A DNA stretch of 64,000 nt from Paralichthys olivaceus (GCF_024713975.1 NC_091111.1:14486501-14550500), one strand, 5' to 3'. Shown: positions 33,673 to 54,671, counted from the first letter of the stretch. Numbers and translations: made by a program. The notes: generated by a model not told the origin, from the letters alone.

Positions 33673-36600
33673 ATGATCACCACCCATATGAACGGTTATG
33701 TGCAAGAGGCCTCTGGTCAGGCCAAGAGCCATAGGGAGAGGGCTGTGGACTGTCCGGGAGAGGAAAGTAGCCTCATCAAAACTTCACACAGCAGTGCCCA
33801 CATGGAGCGGATCCAACACTATCAGGAGGAGCTAAGGAAGAGGAGAGAGGAAGACGGCAGGGGGAAGCACGACATCGACCCCAACGCTTCGCTGAGGCTC
33901 AAGAAACTTTCACAGAACCCCAAGGTGGGGATTGACAACCCCACCTTTGAGGGAAAGGAGAATGCCACCAAAGACATGTGCTATCAAGATCCTGTAGATG
34001 GTGAGTGGAGCTGTGGTGGGGTGGGGGTTGTAAAGTCTTTATGGGGTCAAAGGGGCTGTGAGGAGGAGGGGAGGCCACAAAGGAGAGGAGGAATGCAGAT
34101 ATCAGAGAAGAATGGGGAATTGTGAGGTTCAACCAAAATTCAGTGGAAAGAAAAGGAGTTAAAACAATGACCATTGAGGGGGCAGAGCTGAGGGCTGCAG
34201 TGGAGGAGGGTGATGTGTAGCAGGGCTCGTCGACCATCCACCAGGGTCCCAAGTCTGGGAACAGAGGTCATTAATAGATCAATGGAAATAAAACACTCAT
34301 GCATATAGAGGAGATATATTGTATTCACATGAGCTGTGGATTGGTACCTTACATTTGAAAGCAGTGGAACAAAATCTTAAGCAACTCAAGAGCCGAAGTT
34401 TAAAATGTATTTAAAAGTTTTAAAGTATTTTCATCGATCTAAATAATGATGCCCACATACAATGAGAAAATTACTTGCACCCTTATCCAACTTCTCTTTT
34501 AAACTGAGGTTTTGTGTAACATGAGATTAGCTCCAAACAACAGTCTGGTATTAAACGGTCAAATGCAGGTTGAATGTGCTGGTGGAAACCTATGATATCC
34601 ATCACATTCAGAGGCTATGTTGTCAGAAAATCAAACCTTGCAGGAAAACATCCTGGATTCTGTTATTCTGTGCCTTTGTGTCGCGGCGCTGCCCCTCAGC
34701 TGCTCCTCTCACTGTGTGTGCCTCTGTCTCTCAGAACTGGAGGAGCTGCTGCAGGCTCTGAAGTGGATGCAGCAGTGCCTGACTGACGCACAGAGCCAAC
34801 AGGATGTGGAGCTGATAATGCAGCTCCTCGCCAAGGAGGACTTCAAGAATGCCTACACCATCTTCAGCGCCGTCTCTCAGCAGATGAACAGAGCCACCCC
34901 CACCTCACCCCTCACAGCACAAGCACAGGATCTCTGTGTGGAGGTACACACCACAAATAAATACATTGACTTTGGTGCAATAGGAAAAGTAATGACAATT
35001 CACATATTGGTCAGTAATATTGGTGTTTCTACTACAAAAGTGCCTTCAACTTGTTTGTACTGCTGGGTCTTATGATTTTGTAAATGTATGTAGTATATGT
35101 GAACAGAGCTCTAGGAGAAACTGAGAATATCAGGGAGAACGAGCTGATTTAAACCCAATATCTTTAATCTTATAGACACTTTTAATCATATACATCTATC
35201 GATTCACCTCCATGAGATTGGGTCACCGAGGCAGTTGGCTAAGTAAGGTGTACCCCTGGCTCTCCACCCAGTGGGGCATACCTGGTAAACCTCCCATGGA
35301 AGATGCCCCGGATGCACCTGATTAGATCCCCGAACCACGTCAACCGTTTTGATGTGAAACAGGAGTGGTTCTATTCTGAGCTCCCCCCGCATGTCTGAAC
35401 TCCTCACCGTATCTCTAAGGCTGAGCTCAGCCACCTAAAGCAGAAGACTTCTTTGGCTGCCTTTATTCATAATCTTCACCCAGAGCTTGTGACCATAGGT
35501 GAGATTTGTAACATAGATCAACTGGTAAATTGAAATCTTTGCCTTGTGTCTCAGCTTCTTCTTGACCCTAATTGTTCGGTGCAACGCCCTTGTTACTGTT
35601 GACACCGCCTGTCTATCTCGTGCTCCATCTTGCCGTCACTCATGAAAAAGACCCAAGATACTTAAACTCCGTCATTTTTTATTATGGCCCAAACAGTGAG
35701 ACAGTTGGTGCATAGATTGTAATTACCAATTTGTAGTTTGGACCCTGTTTAGTTTTTATTTAGAGCCGAGCACCTCTGTGTGAGGAAAACCGAATAAACT
35801 CAATGAAGCATGAAAATTCTTTTCTGGTGGTGATGACTAATTCAACAAAGCTGCCCAAAAGGCAGCCATGGCATTCTGAATAATTATGAATTGTAAATTG
35901 CCTTGTGGTTAACAAGATGAGGCAAAGTAGAAATTTGAATTTGTAGGATCTACGCCATTCATGAGTGAGCTGGAAAAGGTGAAAAGAAAAAGAAAATTTA
36001 AATTGGAGAATTAGGGTGAAGGTGGCAAGGAGATGCTCTACATTTTAGACGGACAAGAAAAGAAAAGGAGGAAGGCATGAAACAAAATTTAAATATGGTT
36101 TTTGGTTTTGCACAACTTTGTAAATGTACATGTATAAGTTCCCAATCCACCAGTTGCTCTTTCCTCCAAGAGAGTGACAGAGAGCAAGAAATAATTTCAA
36201 ATAACACCTGACTTCCTCATTGACAAAACACAAACCAGTCGGTCTCTGCCAGAGCAGAGCGACAGTAATTGACTTGTATCCCTGCAGAGCTGCGCCTCAA
36301 ACGCAGCCTGTCACATGGAGCCCAGTGCCCAAAAAGACTCTCGACATTTATGACAAACTGCTCTCACAATAGGCGCTACATTAGGCTTAGTGTCAACCTT
36401 TGATATGTCCAACATGAAAGAATGTAATACTGGCTTTTCAGACTGGTGCTGTGTGATTTGTAGCCTATGGCTAAATGTGTATTCAACGTTTTTTTGATGA
36501 AGCAGCTATGAACTGTGTAAGGTCCAGTCAAATGGCATGAAGCACCACTTTCTGTTCCAGTGTTTTTTCCAAGTTGACATCTTCATCTGCAACGTCTATG

Positions 36601-39600
36601 TGTATGACCCCTCGTTTTCATCCTGAGATATTTGTATTCTTACAGTTTTTCTTCCATCACGTGTTTAAAAGCATCATCAACAGGCCCACTTGCTTGCTGT
36701 GAATTTTACGGACATTGTCTTGCTGTATTCTCACATGAGCTCACTCTGACATTTAACACATTGTCTTCCTGGATACAGTAAATCAGTGTGTACAGATCCT
36801 GAAGCGCTTAGCAACATATAATAATTTGAGCTGCAGTATGTTTAAACCAAGTGGCTGTGCTGTGTAGCACTCAGATTGGCCTCTGTGTAAACTAATCTCC
36901 CAGCAGCCCTCGGTGCTGGCTGAGTGTTGCTGTGCTCCGCAGGAAGCAGGCCAGGATCTGGGCGTCCAGAAAAAGAAACTCCAGCAGCTTACAGCAGAGT
37001 GGGCTGAGGCACTGCGCGGTTAACTGGGGGGAGGGGGAAAGTGCGTCACCTTGTTAGTGAGAGCTTTGATTAGTGTAATGGATGAACTAACCTCTGAACA
37101 GGAAATGAAGAGGAGCATGCTGGAAGATGTAGGGGAACAGAGTAACAGAACGCCAAAACCCCAACTGTCATGATTCAGTAAAGAGTCCAAGCCACAGACA
37201 ATAACAATCCCCCCCCAAATGTCAACACAGGAACCCAATGATTAAAATAGAAACAAAACAGAGGAGAAAAGAAAGAAAGGAATACAAATGGAGCAGAGTG
37301 GAGGCAGACAATAGAAGTCTAGTGTGTTGTAGTTCAGCTACTTAAGTTTGCGGTTGTTTCATTTTTAAATACAACTTTTATGTGTAAACAGACATAGTGA
37401 GAATTAATCATTTTGTGAATTTAGTGTTTTGTTTTTCAAAGTTTGTGTATCCGCCCTGAGAAAGTTGCTTTACAGCTTTTCTGGCTGGAATGTGAAACGC
37501 TTCTATGAGTTGCTAGTAGGAAGCCAAATACTATGTGTGTGACTGTGCAGTGTAAACATTTATATGTCTGTCCACACTTTGTATTTATCTGGCAACTCTG
37601 TGAGTGTCCAAACTCTTTCCATCAAGCACTTAATTTTCGGTGTAAAGAAAATTAAGCCAATGCTACAGAAACTATTGAAAATATAACCTGCTCCGTCTCC
37701 TTTTTAAAATACGTTATAGGATAGTTTTAGGTCTTAAATTTGGTCTTTATTGGGTTATAGCTGTAAATGATAATCACACAGTTCAACTAATCATAGCACT
37801 GCTTTCTGTCTGTCTCTGTCCAGGTGCAGAAGATTCTCCAGTCCAGTCAACAGAAGGAGGGTCTGGAGCTCAAGGCTCTGCTCACAAATCCTCATCTCCA
37901 GGTCAGAGATCCTTATGCCGGCTGTGACCTTTCATATCTCTCCCTTGACTCCACAATGTGATTGATGTAACATGAGTGAGGCCACGGAGCATTAGAGGCC
38001 AACTTTATTTATTTAGTTGATCATAATTAGAAAACTTGAATGCGGATTCCAAAGGGGTGATTGTTTCTCTCATACCTTCAACTGAACGATCAGAGGTCAG
38101 GGTTAGGTAAAGACGAGCACATATTCTATTAGAGGGAAGAAGAAGACCAATCATCATTCCAGCTCAGTGAAGGACAGTTCACTTTGCGTCACTGTACTTG
38201 ATTAACATGCAGATCAAATGACAGATTGCTCCGTCGTGATACAGAACACTGTACACAGCAGCCACTTCATAGAGAAAGTCATAAGGTCATGTCATGCTAG
38301 TGCCCCTTGAGTTGGCTTTAATTTATTGCTTTGCTCAAGGACACTAAGGCAGGGCAGATGTTTAAATCCTTTTTAACACATTAATTTCATCCCTTATCAT
38401 CAGCAATTATTCCAGAGTGTGCAAAAGTCAAAACTTTCAAGGTCAGCTCGTGTTCTGCTCCAAAGATTAATCTAGTTGGTCTCAAGAAAGGCCATTATGT
38501 AAATGAGGCTGTAATGTGGGTCAGCTCTCTTGGTAATGAAAAGGTGTGATTGGTTCATTCTTCGCAGCCGACTGCTTGTCAGTTTCCTTTAAACTATTTA
38601 TTTTAAAAGGCAGAGCTAAAAAGGTGTTTAATCTTATTGGTTTGTGTCTGCAGCACTGGAGCAGTTTCCAGTTTCTCTGTATTGATACACAGGAGTTTAG
38701 ATTGATGAAGACCATGTTATGATAGCTTTAATGAGGTTTGTTCTCATGGATGAAAACATCGTCCTCCAGGCGAAGGTGAATCTTCTCACAGCTGATGAAA
38801 GATCATTTTACAAGATGTACATGTTTAATCTGTGATCCAAGAAGAATCTAATATGTCATTTAAAGCAATTACAGGATGATATTGTTACATTAATCTCAGC
38901 AGAGAAAACTAATTGAATAGTGGACTTCTGGCCTTTCCATACTTGTTATGACAGAGTATCGGGATCAAACTGAGCAGATATTTTAGAGAAGGTTTAGAAT
39001 ATGAAAGATTTAAAGTTTATGTAATCAATCATTTTTAAAGAGGAAAAATATCTGTTGTGATACGTTTAATCAGAAAAAACTGGTCTAAACCTAAAAAGAA
39101 ATACTTTAATTAATTTAGAAGAGGCCACTGCAGAGACTCAGCCATAATAATGTAGTAGAATGTTGCTTGAATTGTCTACACTCTGTAATTACTTTTGATA
39201 CTTGAGGTATATTTAAAAGCAACTACGTACTTTCTTGCTTTTAGTAGAATATTTCATGTGGTACTTACATTTTTGTGTATTTATTTGTACTTATGTAGAT
39301 TGAGTACTTCATCCACCTCTCCACTGGTGTTAACCTGTTTAGTAATGATCTCACCCTGGCTGCTGTTGGCACAGTTGACAACTGGATGATTAGGATGTTC
39401 CTCTTAGGTGTGCTGAGCCACACGCTCCATCTTTCATCACAGGTACAGACAGGACACGTCCGCCACGGTGTGCGGAGTCACATGATGAAAAGACTGTGAT
39501 TGTGGTTACAAGTGCATCTATTTAGTTGAGCATTTTTATGTCAACATTAAAAAAAGCAAACATATATATTCAAGTTGCATCGCCTTGAAGTGGCTTCAAC

Positions 39601-42600
39601 TTAAAAAATGCCATCACATTATGAGGCTGTCATCGTCCATTAGTGAGGCAGTAAAGCAGGAAAAGACCTCAGGTGTACGACTATGGTGATTTTACGGTTG
39701 TGGATTTTTCGGTCAAGCACCGGGGGTCTAATGTTTGACCCATGTAGCCACGTGAACTACAGAGTCTCCCACCGGCCCGTAACCCCTCCACTGAGCTGGA
39801 ACCGTGTAGCCGGCAGGGGCGATGTGATGTGATGATGAGCCTGCCTCGTGGCACCGAAAGTGGAACAGATTGTGTGTTGGTTTCTCTGCAGAGAGTGGAG
39901 GATCACATGAGTCACAGGTAAACAACCTCATGCCCAAAGCTAATGGAGACATGAATGTGTGCGAAAGGAACAGATCCGCCTCAGGTCAGCCCCCTTTCCC
40001 CATTTTCCAGGACACGTCACCCTCACGAGCCGGGGAGCCACAAAGTGTTTGATGATTGATGGCAGTGGATCCTGACTCCTAACAGCGAGGAGAGATTAAG
40101 ACGGATTGTGTGAACGCCAAGGCTTAGCCCGGCCTCCAATCTCTCAGGTCCGCTCTGCCGCAGCACAAAGAAACTAATTTGGACTGACGGTTATTAATTA
40201 TGCGGTACGGAGCGCCTGTCATATTAAATGAATTGAAGGCGCAATCTCTGTATTATTTCTGGTTTAGAGGTGTGTTTGCTGACTGCACTTGTTAAAAGAG
40301 ATGGCCAATAGGTTTCTGGTGGCAGGTGCATGTTTTAGGAAACGGGTTTGGTATCAAACAAAAAACTGAAACTACCAGATTTATGATGAATTACGACCAT
40401 ATCACTCCTCACGTTGCCTCTCCCATTATTTTGTTTTTGTCTGTCTCTGTTTCCGTCTATTATGTGTATGTACGTACTGTTCGTTTCTACGTGGGTCTCT
40501 GTGTTCGTTTTACGTGGCAGGCACTGATGCAGGCTCATGACAGCGTGGCGGTGCAGGAAATGGCAGAGGAAAATGTGACACAGTACCTCGGAGAGACGGT
40601 TAAACTTGTGCGGTTAGAGAAGGCCCTCGACACTCCACTGGTAAGACACCATCATTAGTCTTTTTCAGACACTTCTGTCGACTGTGTCTTGTCGTCTCTA
40701 AACATTTTCTCACAGTATCTCTGACGTTGAAACCGCTTCACGCTTTTCAATTGACTCTTGAATGTTGTAAATCAGCATCACAGAAGGCAAAGTAAAGCAT
40801 GAGAAACAAACGGGGATATAATTACAGTACAGTAAGAATGTTAAATTGGCACCCAGCATTCATTTAGAGCTGTTCAAACAGAGCATTCAGAAACACAAGG
40901 ATGAATGGATCACTGAGAATACATATAGGAATTCAGCATCACTCAATATTGTGTCATGGGAGTTTTTGTGTACTTGACCAGGCTCCAGCTCTCACATTTA
41001 TCACCTGGGTGTGTCAGCGTCAGTTTACCCACAAACCAACAGGGCAACAAACTAACTGCCTGTCAGTGTGAGCTCCAGAGTTAGAAATGTTTTCAAGGAC
41101 ACAGTGGTCTTCACGGTATGAGATCACAGTATGTTTCTGTATATTTAAGCGTCTCCTGCTTTCAGACTGCACCTCTACCTATGTCATTTTACAGGATATT
41201 ATCAGTTTCAGGTGTTTAATTTCATCAACATGTTAATTATCCAGTGTGTTGAAAGATTATCTCAGTGTGTGTGTGTGTATGCGATCATCAGGGTGCCACA
41301 GTACGTAACGACATGGACAGCGTGGTGGTGAGTCGGGTGGTGAAAGGTGGAGCAGCAGAGCGGAGCGGCCTCCTCAGCGAGGGAGACGAGATCCTGGAGA
41401 TCAACGGGGTTCCGATGCGCGGGAAACATGTCAACGAAGTCCACGACTTACTGGTGAGGGGTCATCACTGCTGACTGTATTTGCACCTGAAAAAATGTAT
41501 TCATTTATTGATTATATTTAAGTTGTTTCTGAATAGATTTTCTTTCAAATTAAGTTGTACCTCCACCAGCATAGCAATAAAAAATGCTAAAACTGTAAGC
41601 CCCTGGGTAAATACTGTCAGAAAAAGTATTCTTTTATGGAAATGCTTTCCCTGTCATGTTTAATTCATCACGTCTCACCTTTTCCATCAGCAACAAATGC
41701 ACGGCACTCTGACCTTCCTCCTCATCCCGAGCTCTCAGATTAAACCTGCCCCACACAGACAGACTGTGGTAAGTCTCTAATGATGTGGGTGTGTGCAAGT
41801 TCGCCTGTCTGTATGCATGTAACGCCAACCTTCAAGTTGTAAACCCTCGTCCTCAGATGCACGTTCGGGCTTACTTCGATTACGACCCCTCTGATGATCC
41901 CTTCGTGCCGTGCCGGGAGCTGGGCCTGTCCTTCCAGAAGGGAGACATCCTCCATGTCATCAGCCAGGACGACCCCAACTGGTGGCAGGCCTACAGGGAT
42001 GGAGATGAGGACAACCAGCCCCTGGCTGGACTCATTCCAGGTGAAAATCATACCGGGCTGAATATCAATATTTAATGTGCTGCTTCACGAGGGTTGATAA
42101 CAACTGCAAGGACATTGAGCTACCACTGCAAAAGGCTAGAAAAGTCATACATGAGTATTATCTTTATTATGTGTGTATGTTTTGGAGTGCTTTTTATTTT
42201 TATACACACGTGACCTGTACATAAAGACTTGGTTCAGGAGGTTGAGCAGACGTCTAGTGATCAGAAGGTTTCTGGTTCCGACAGCGTGTTTCCAACTGTC
42301 CTTAACAAAACACTAAACACCTAATTGTTGCACCTAACATCAGTGTGAATCTGTGTGTGTGTGGATGAATGAGACAGCTTTTGAAACTTGTCTGTGACTA
42401 ATAACTAACCTGGCAGGAAACACCACCCATCTGGCACATCAAGCAGATTAAAACAAACACCTAAGAATTATTCACGATTACTCTCTGACCCAGGACTGTT
42501 GTGGCTGGAAGAAAATTGGGTTAAGCACTGGAAATGGAAAGCAGGGCTTCTTTTTACCTGCTCCTCCACATGTCTGGAAAGTGTAAAAAGAGCATGAAAG

Positions 42601-44990
42601 ACATTTCTAGCACAAATAAAAGCTCAGTACTTGTAACGAAGCCACTGTTATTCATCAACTATCATGTGAACCAAATGTTGAAATGTGTTTTTTAATAAAC
42701 ATGGGGCTTTTGAAATGGAAAAGAAACTGGATTTGTGTGTGTGCAGTGTGTTTGCTGACTTGTTTCCATCTGCCTCTCAGGGAAAAGCTTCCAGCAGCAG
42801 AGAGAGACCTTGAAGAAAACTATAACAGACAGGAGTCAAGAGCACCAAGGTGAATGGATAATGTTTAAAAAAAGAACTGATAAGATTTGCATTTGCATTT
42901 GCAGCATCTAGGAAGAAAATGTGAAATGATAATCCAGCTCTGACAGCTAAATCTTTTCACTTGTAATTATTCCAGGGAAACATTGGTATGCAAAGAAGAG
43001 CAAGAAGCAGAGGAAGAAGAACATATCAGGCTTAAGCAAAAATACTGGTAAGACTTTAACTTCTCACCTGCAGCTTCACAAACTGAGAAGAAGAACGTGC
43101 CTCTGTCTCACCACAGATAAGCTACACACCTAGTCCAAAAAAACGTCTCCCACTGTCTTTGCTTATTTACAACTTAGCGACAGGCCGCTTCCACTCTGGG
43201 CAGCTGCCAAGTGTCCACACACTGTCAGTCTTAACCTCACTCGTTAGCTGGAGCTGACACGTCTTGTCGTTATACAGCAGCTTGTCCAGACTCGACGTGT
43301 CACAGATCAGATTAGTCCCCATCTTCACAGACGGGATCTGAGGATGCACCAACAGGTGCTCAGCAGGCGTCTCAAGGGTTTGGAGGGACCTGTGTTTCTA
43401 TTGGTTCACTTAAAGAAACACATTTATACACAGATACACACTCACTGGCTGGTACGCTGTGTTTTATGTGTGTGTTGCTACAACTATGAATCGGAATGCT
43501 GCTGAAAGACTTGAGATACAATGAGACACAATAAAGTAATAGTGAGATCATTAATAGATCTCTTAATCCTCTCACATGTTTCCCGCCTCCACAGGCAGGT
43601 TACAGGTCAGAGTGAGTTACAGAAGAACTATAAGGGATTTGTTCAGGGACATTTCATTAATCCCTCCCAACTGTCTCCTCAGACTACGATGAAGTCCTGA
43701 CCTATGAGGAGATGTCCCTTTATCACCAGCCTGCCAATCGTAAACGCCCCATAGCTCTGATTGGTCCGACAAACAGCGGCCACGACGAGCTGCGTCGGAG
43801 GCTTCTCTCCATTGAGCCGGAAAAGTTTGCTGTCGCGGTGCCACGTAAGTTCACACATTGTCACTGTCGAGGCCTGAGGACGTGGCAGCGATAAATGCAT
43901 GACCAAATTTAGAATGAGCCACAAACACGTGAGTCAGTAAAAAATTCAAATAATTCAACTTTTACTGCACAAAATGTTCAAATTGTCATTTTAAGACACT
44001 GGTGCATAAAACTTTCTACATATTTTCAAAATATTAAAGTGACAAAAACATCCCGGTGATTGTGGAATTGAGTTGAAATCAACATTTTCCCATGTTTTTG
44101 ATGTCTGATAGACACAACCAGGAACCTGAGGATACATGAACGAAATGGCCGCGAGTACCATTTCGTGAGTCGATCTGCCTTTGAAACCGATTTGGCGACA
44201 GGGAAGTTCATCGAGTCGGGAGAATACGAGAAGAACCTTTACGGCACCAGCACCGACTCGGTCCGACACATCGTCAACTCTGGACGTATCTGCTTGCTCT
44301 GCATGCACACGAGGGTAAAGACTCGTTCATACTGTCTGTCCACAATATTAACTACAGATGAACAAAATTACAGTTTAACATAAATCTCAGTTTGTCGGGT
44401 GATTAAAACTCTTCTGCTGATAAATGGATCATAAATACTTGACTAGAAAGTCCTGTTGTCTTGTTTTCATTCCATATATTCTTTGTTCTTCCTCTTGTCA
44501 GTCACTGCAAGTGTTGAGGACCTCCAACCTCAAGCCCTATGTCATCTTCATCGCTCCTCCTTCTCAGGAACGACTACGCACCCTGCTGGCCACAGAGGGG
44601 AAAACACCAAAGGTATCCACTGTGCGATGCAGTATTTCACTGTGAAGTTCATGTTGTCATAGTTTTTCATATGACAAATGTTACATGTTTGAGCAAAATA
44701 AAGGCTGTAAAATTTGTCATAGGAAAGATAAAAAGAAAACGACGATAAGATTAAATATTTCAGGTCCCCTCTCACATTCTGCTTCTCTCTCTATCTGGTT
44801 TTTTTGTGCACAGCCGGATGAGCTGAAGGACGTCATCGAAAAGGCCCGCGAGATGGAGCACAACTTCGGTCACTTCTTCGATGCGACCATCGTAAACATG
44901 GATCCCGACCAGGCTTTCCACGAGCTGCGCAAGCTGATTGACAAGCTGGACACTGAGCCACAATGGGTGCCCACCTCCTGGCTGTGCTAG
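33673..44990 (+). CDS. pals1: PALS1 (MPP5) MAGUK apical polarity scaffold
   Basis: PALS1 is the hub of the apical Crumbs complex, binding PAR6, PATJ, LIN7 and the Crumbs tail. Exons: 33673-34000, 34735-34943, 37824-37901, 40521-40640, 41292-41453, 41691-41768, 41857-42040, 42781-42849, 42976-43047, 43683-43844, 44112-44314, 44502-44612, 44814-44990. Phases close to 650 residues (human 675). In order: N-terminal MITTHMNG and AVDCPGE (PAR6-binding valine), charged helix, L27 pair (about 105-225), PDZ (about 230-313, ending [10 protein letters not shown]), SH3 (about 327-387, [16 protein letters not shown]), lysine-rich HOOK, and guanylate-kinase-like domain (about 450-640, [21 protein letters not shown] domains of this family are pseudo-enzymes). 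The start is chosen by homology to MTTSHMNG. It is shorter than human just before the PDZ. Confidence 0.97.
34944..40520 (+). other. pals1: pals1 introns flanking the 78-bp exon
   Basis: Two large introns (34944-37823 and 37902-40520). The first contains a decayed LINE fragment at about 35200-35690. The rest is AT-rich non-coding sequence with no array or recognised exon. A short open segment bounded by ctctgcag and CAG/gtaaac near 39892-39917 is not in a usable length or phase and is not called. Confidence 0.7.
35200..35690 (-). mobile_element. Decayed LINE fragment, 3' part of a reverse-transcriptase ORF
   Basis: On the minus strand, near 35330-35435, one frame reads [20 protein letters not shown], followed by [22 protein letters not shown]. 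This matches the C-terminal region of fish non-LTR retrotransposon polyproteins as I remember it (LSLRDRVRSS..., then GEVF and TGRRPRGRPR). Upstream (35440-35690) the same minus-strand order continues, with frameshifts, toward a block encoding a KYLGVLF-like segment. It is inactive. Confidence 0.75.
42225..42400 (+). repeat. Dispersed SINE-like teleost repeat, decayed
   Basis: ggttcaggaggttgagcaga, ctagtgatcagaaggtttct and ggttccgac, followed by aactgtccttaacaaaacac, catcagtgtgaatctgtgtg and gtggatgaatgagac, match the order of a widespread fish repeat with a tRNA-like head. Strongly mutated. Confidence 0.55.
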
Positions 44991-45757
44991 AGGTCACAGG
45001 GTCTCGACCCATCGAGTCTCGGGGTAGAAAGAGGTAAAACCGGAGAGCAAAAAAAAAATCTGAGACTGAAAAATGAAGGACAATGAAGGTCTGTGTGGTA
45101 AAATTGTCGCTGGATTTTCACGTGCACAAATCCTCGTTTGTAGAGGAGCTGATTTACCACATGTTGCAGGGACGGACTCAGTATTCTTCCATTTCTTTTT
45201 GTTGGTGTGTGTTGGTCTTTGTGGGTTTTTTGCTTTAATAAGGTTCTTGGTTTCACAGTTTTATGCAAAGTTGTTTATTTAACAAATAGAAATGTTTCTA
45301 TTTCATTGTTAATAGTTATTTATAATTGTAAATATATATTTTCTAGACAAAATATTTTATTGTTACATTTTGTGTGTGCGTGACGTCTCAAACACTCGAC
45401 GGAGTGTGTCGATGTCATGATGACTAAGTGACGATGTCCGTCACAGTACCGAACAGAAGAGAAGCACGTGTGCTCAGAGTGGCTGACGTCTTCTTTTCAG
45501 AAAAACACAAAAGCAAAACTTCTGCAGTGTTTTGTTGCTTTCTATGCACCAGTATCAGTATTAGTTCATCGTCTCATTTACACTATGATAACAGACCTCA
45601 AATCCTCCCTGTAGCAGGTATCATTACTGTCAGTGATATAAGTACTACTGTAAAGTATTGTATGAACCAAACATTATTTCATTTAGTGAAACTCCAAAAA
45701 ATACTGTATTGCTTCTTTGCAGGGTACTTTTTAAATTATAAGCACAACTCTTGTTTT

Positions 45758-45763
45758 AATAAA
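45758..45763 (+). terminator. pals1: pals1 poly(A) signal
   Basis: AATAAA on the plus strand about 770 bp after the pals1 stop, in an AT-rich 3' UTR. It is the last good plus-strand signal before the convergent atp6v1d end. AATAAG near 45237 is an alternative. Confidence 0.55.
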
Positions 45764-46041
45764 TCAGTTTAAATATGTGAACAGGTGATGTACAAACTGA
45801 TTTATCCACGTCGGAAGGTTTTCAGTCTTGGTTCTACGTTAGCGACACTAAGTCAGCCTTTGCAAATGCCTGACTAATGTGTTAAATGTTGCATTCTGGT
45901 GCGAAATGCCTGCAATTGCTCACATAGTCAAGGAAATATGTCGACGGCACGATTCTTTCTTTCAATATATATTTGAAAAGCTTTAGTGAACGTGTAAATA
46001 TCAACAAGAAGTCCAGGCAATGGTTGAATATGTCGAACATC

Positions 46042-46047
46042 TTTATT
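46042..46047 (-). terminator. atp6v1d: atp6v1d poly(A) signal
   Basis: AATAAA on the minus strand (TTTATT on plus) about 550 bp beyond the atp6v1d stop. It lies 278 bp from the pals1 signal, so the two transcripts end tail to tail. Confidence 0.6.
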
Positions 46048-46593
46048 TGGATGAAGTCTTGGGCCTTGTTCACACGTTTTACAGCGGGGGTCATATAATA
46101 GGGGTCCTGGTGCAACGGTAAACATCCTCATCTTCATCTAATGAGGTGAAGACAACAACCCAGTGATATGAGGTCAGCAGTGTGACGCACCTCCGCAACA
46201 GACTCACACGCGCCTTGAAATCTACAACCACCTTTAAACTTGTACAGCATGCAACGCCTCCGACTGTTGTGAGCAAACTGAAGTATTTACAAGTCGACCA
46301 AACCCGCGGAATGCTTGTTTTTTAACGTCGCTCACAAACCACGTGTAAACACTTATATTCTTATTATTTAAATTATTTCATAACCGACTCCTCAACACTG
46401 GTTCTGTACAGTGACACACACACACACACACACACCTTCCAGCACCGAAACAACAGAACAGATCATCAAAGACAACGACAACAAAACAGCTTTCATTGAT
46501 TTGCATGAGAAGACATAGACTTGGCCCGGAGAGGCACAGAATAAATAGGATGATGGAGCGATGTCGGCGACTCGTCAGCCCGGAGAGGCCGCA

Positions 46594-49691
<3,098 letters not shown>

Positions 49692-50094
49692 GTTGTCGTC
49701 TCTCTGTGGAGGATTCTAGTCTTCAGGAGATCTCGAATAAAAACCGGACACGTCCTCGTCAGTTCTGTGCACGCAGCTCAGGAGAGTCGGTTGTTTTTCC
49801 GTGCAGGATTAGCAGAACGCACCGAGCTGTCGGTCGTGATCTTGTCCGTGGTGACGATCAGCTGCTCCTCCGGTCATGTGACCCCCCCGCTCCGAACCAC
49901 CACCACCCCCTTTTTTTCTGCGCATGCGCGGGTCGCGGAGCTCGCACCATCTCTTCCGGGTCGAGCACTTAGCGCATCCATGACAGTGAGCTAACGGGCC
50001 CGAGTTCTCCGCTAAAAGACACCGAGAAGAAGGCACCAGAGGACGCTCAGACACCGTCAGCTCGGAACAAACCAGCGCATCGTCCTGTGAACAT

Positions 50095-50103
<9 letters not shown>
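49692..50103. promoter_or_regulatory. Bidirectional CpG-rich promoter of atp6v1d (minus) and eif2s1 (plus)
   Basis: The atp6v1d ATG (49691, reading left) and the eif2s1 first-exon donor (after 50103, reading right) are about 400 bp apart. The interval is CpG-rich and TATA-less. An M-box/CLEAR-like GTCATGTGAC lies at 49873-49882, between a C-rich block and the eif2s1 side. The eif2s1 non-coding exon 1 probably starts near 49940-49990 and ends CAG/gtgagt at 50103. Start sites are inferred. Confidence 0.7.
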
Positions 50104-54175
<4,072 letters not shown>

Positions 54176-54671
54176 TCCTGTCCACGGGAAAGAAGGCTGG
54201 TGGAGGGAAAGCGTGGAAAGACCCGGCATTCGTCACTCAGTTCAACAGATGTTAATGTTCACATTACAAACATTAACCGGTGGTTGTTCATTGGTAAACA
54301 TTCAGGTTTGTTCATTAGCAGGGTTTGTCTCAGAGGGTGGTCTCTCAAAATACTGTCCTCTCAGTCAGACTTGGACACATTAAAGTTAAATCACAAAATT
54401 ATTCATCATCATAGTTTCTACTTTTAAGTTCACCCATTAAGATAAGTGATAACGGCAAAAGGTGTTTACAAGCAGTGGCCTTGCATCTTGCTTTAAGAGC
54501 CCAGTGTCTTCAGTGTCCATGACTCTTCATCTGTGGTCACTGTTTGTGGGTAAAGAGGAAAGCACCGGTCGTCTGTCTCCCGGTCACCGGTGGCTTTATT
54601 TTGTGATCTTTCTCTCCCAGCTCAAGGGTTTTTACTGGCAAGTCCTGCTCTTGTTTAGCTCACATGGCATC

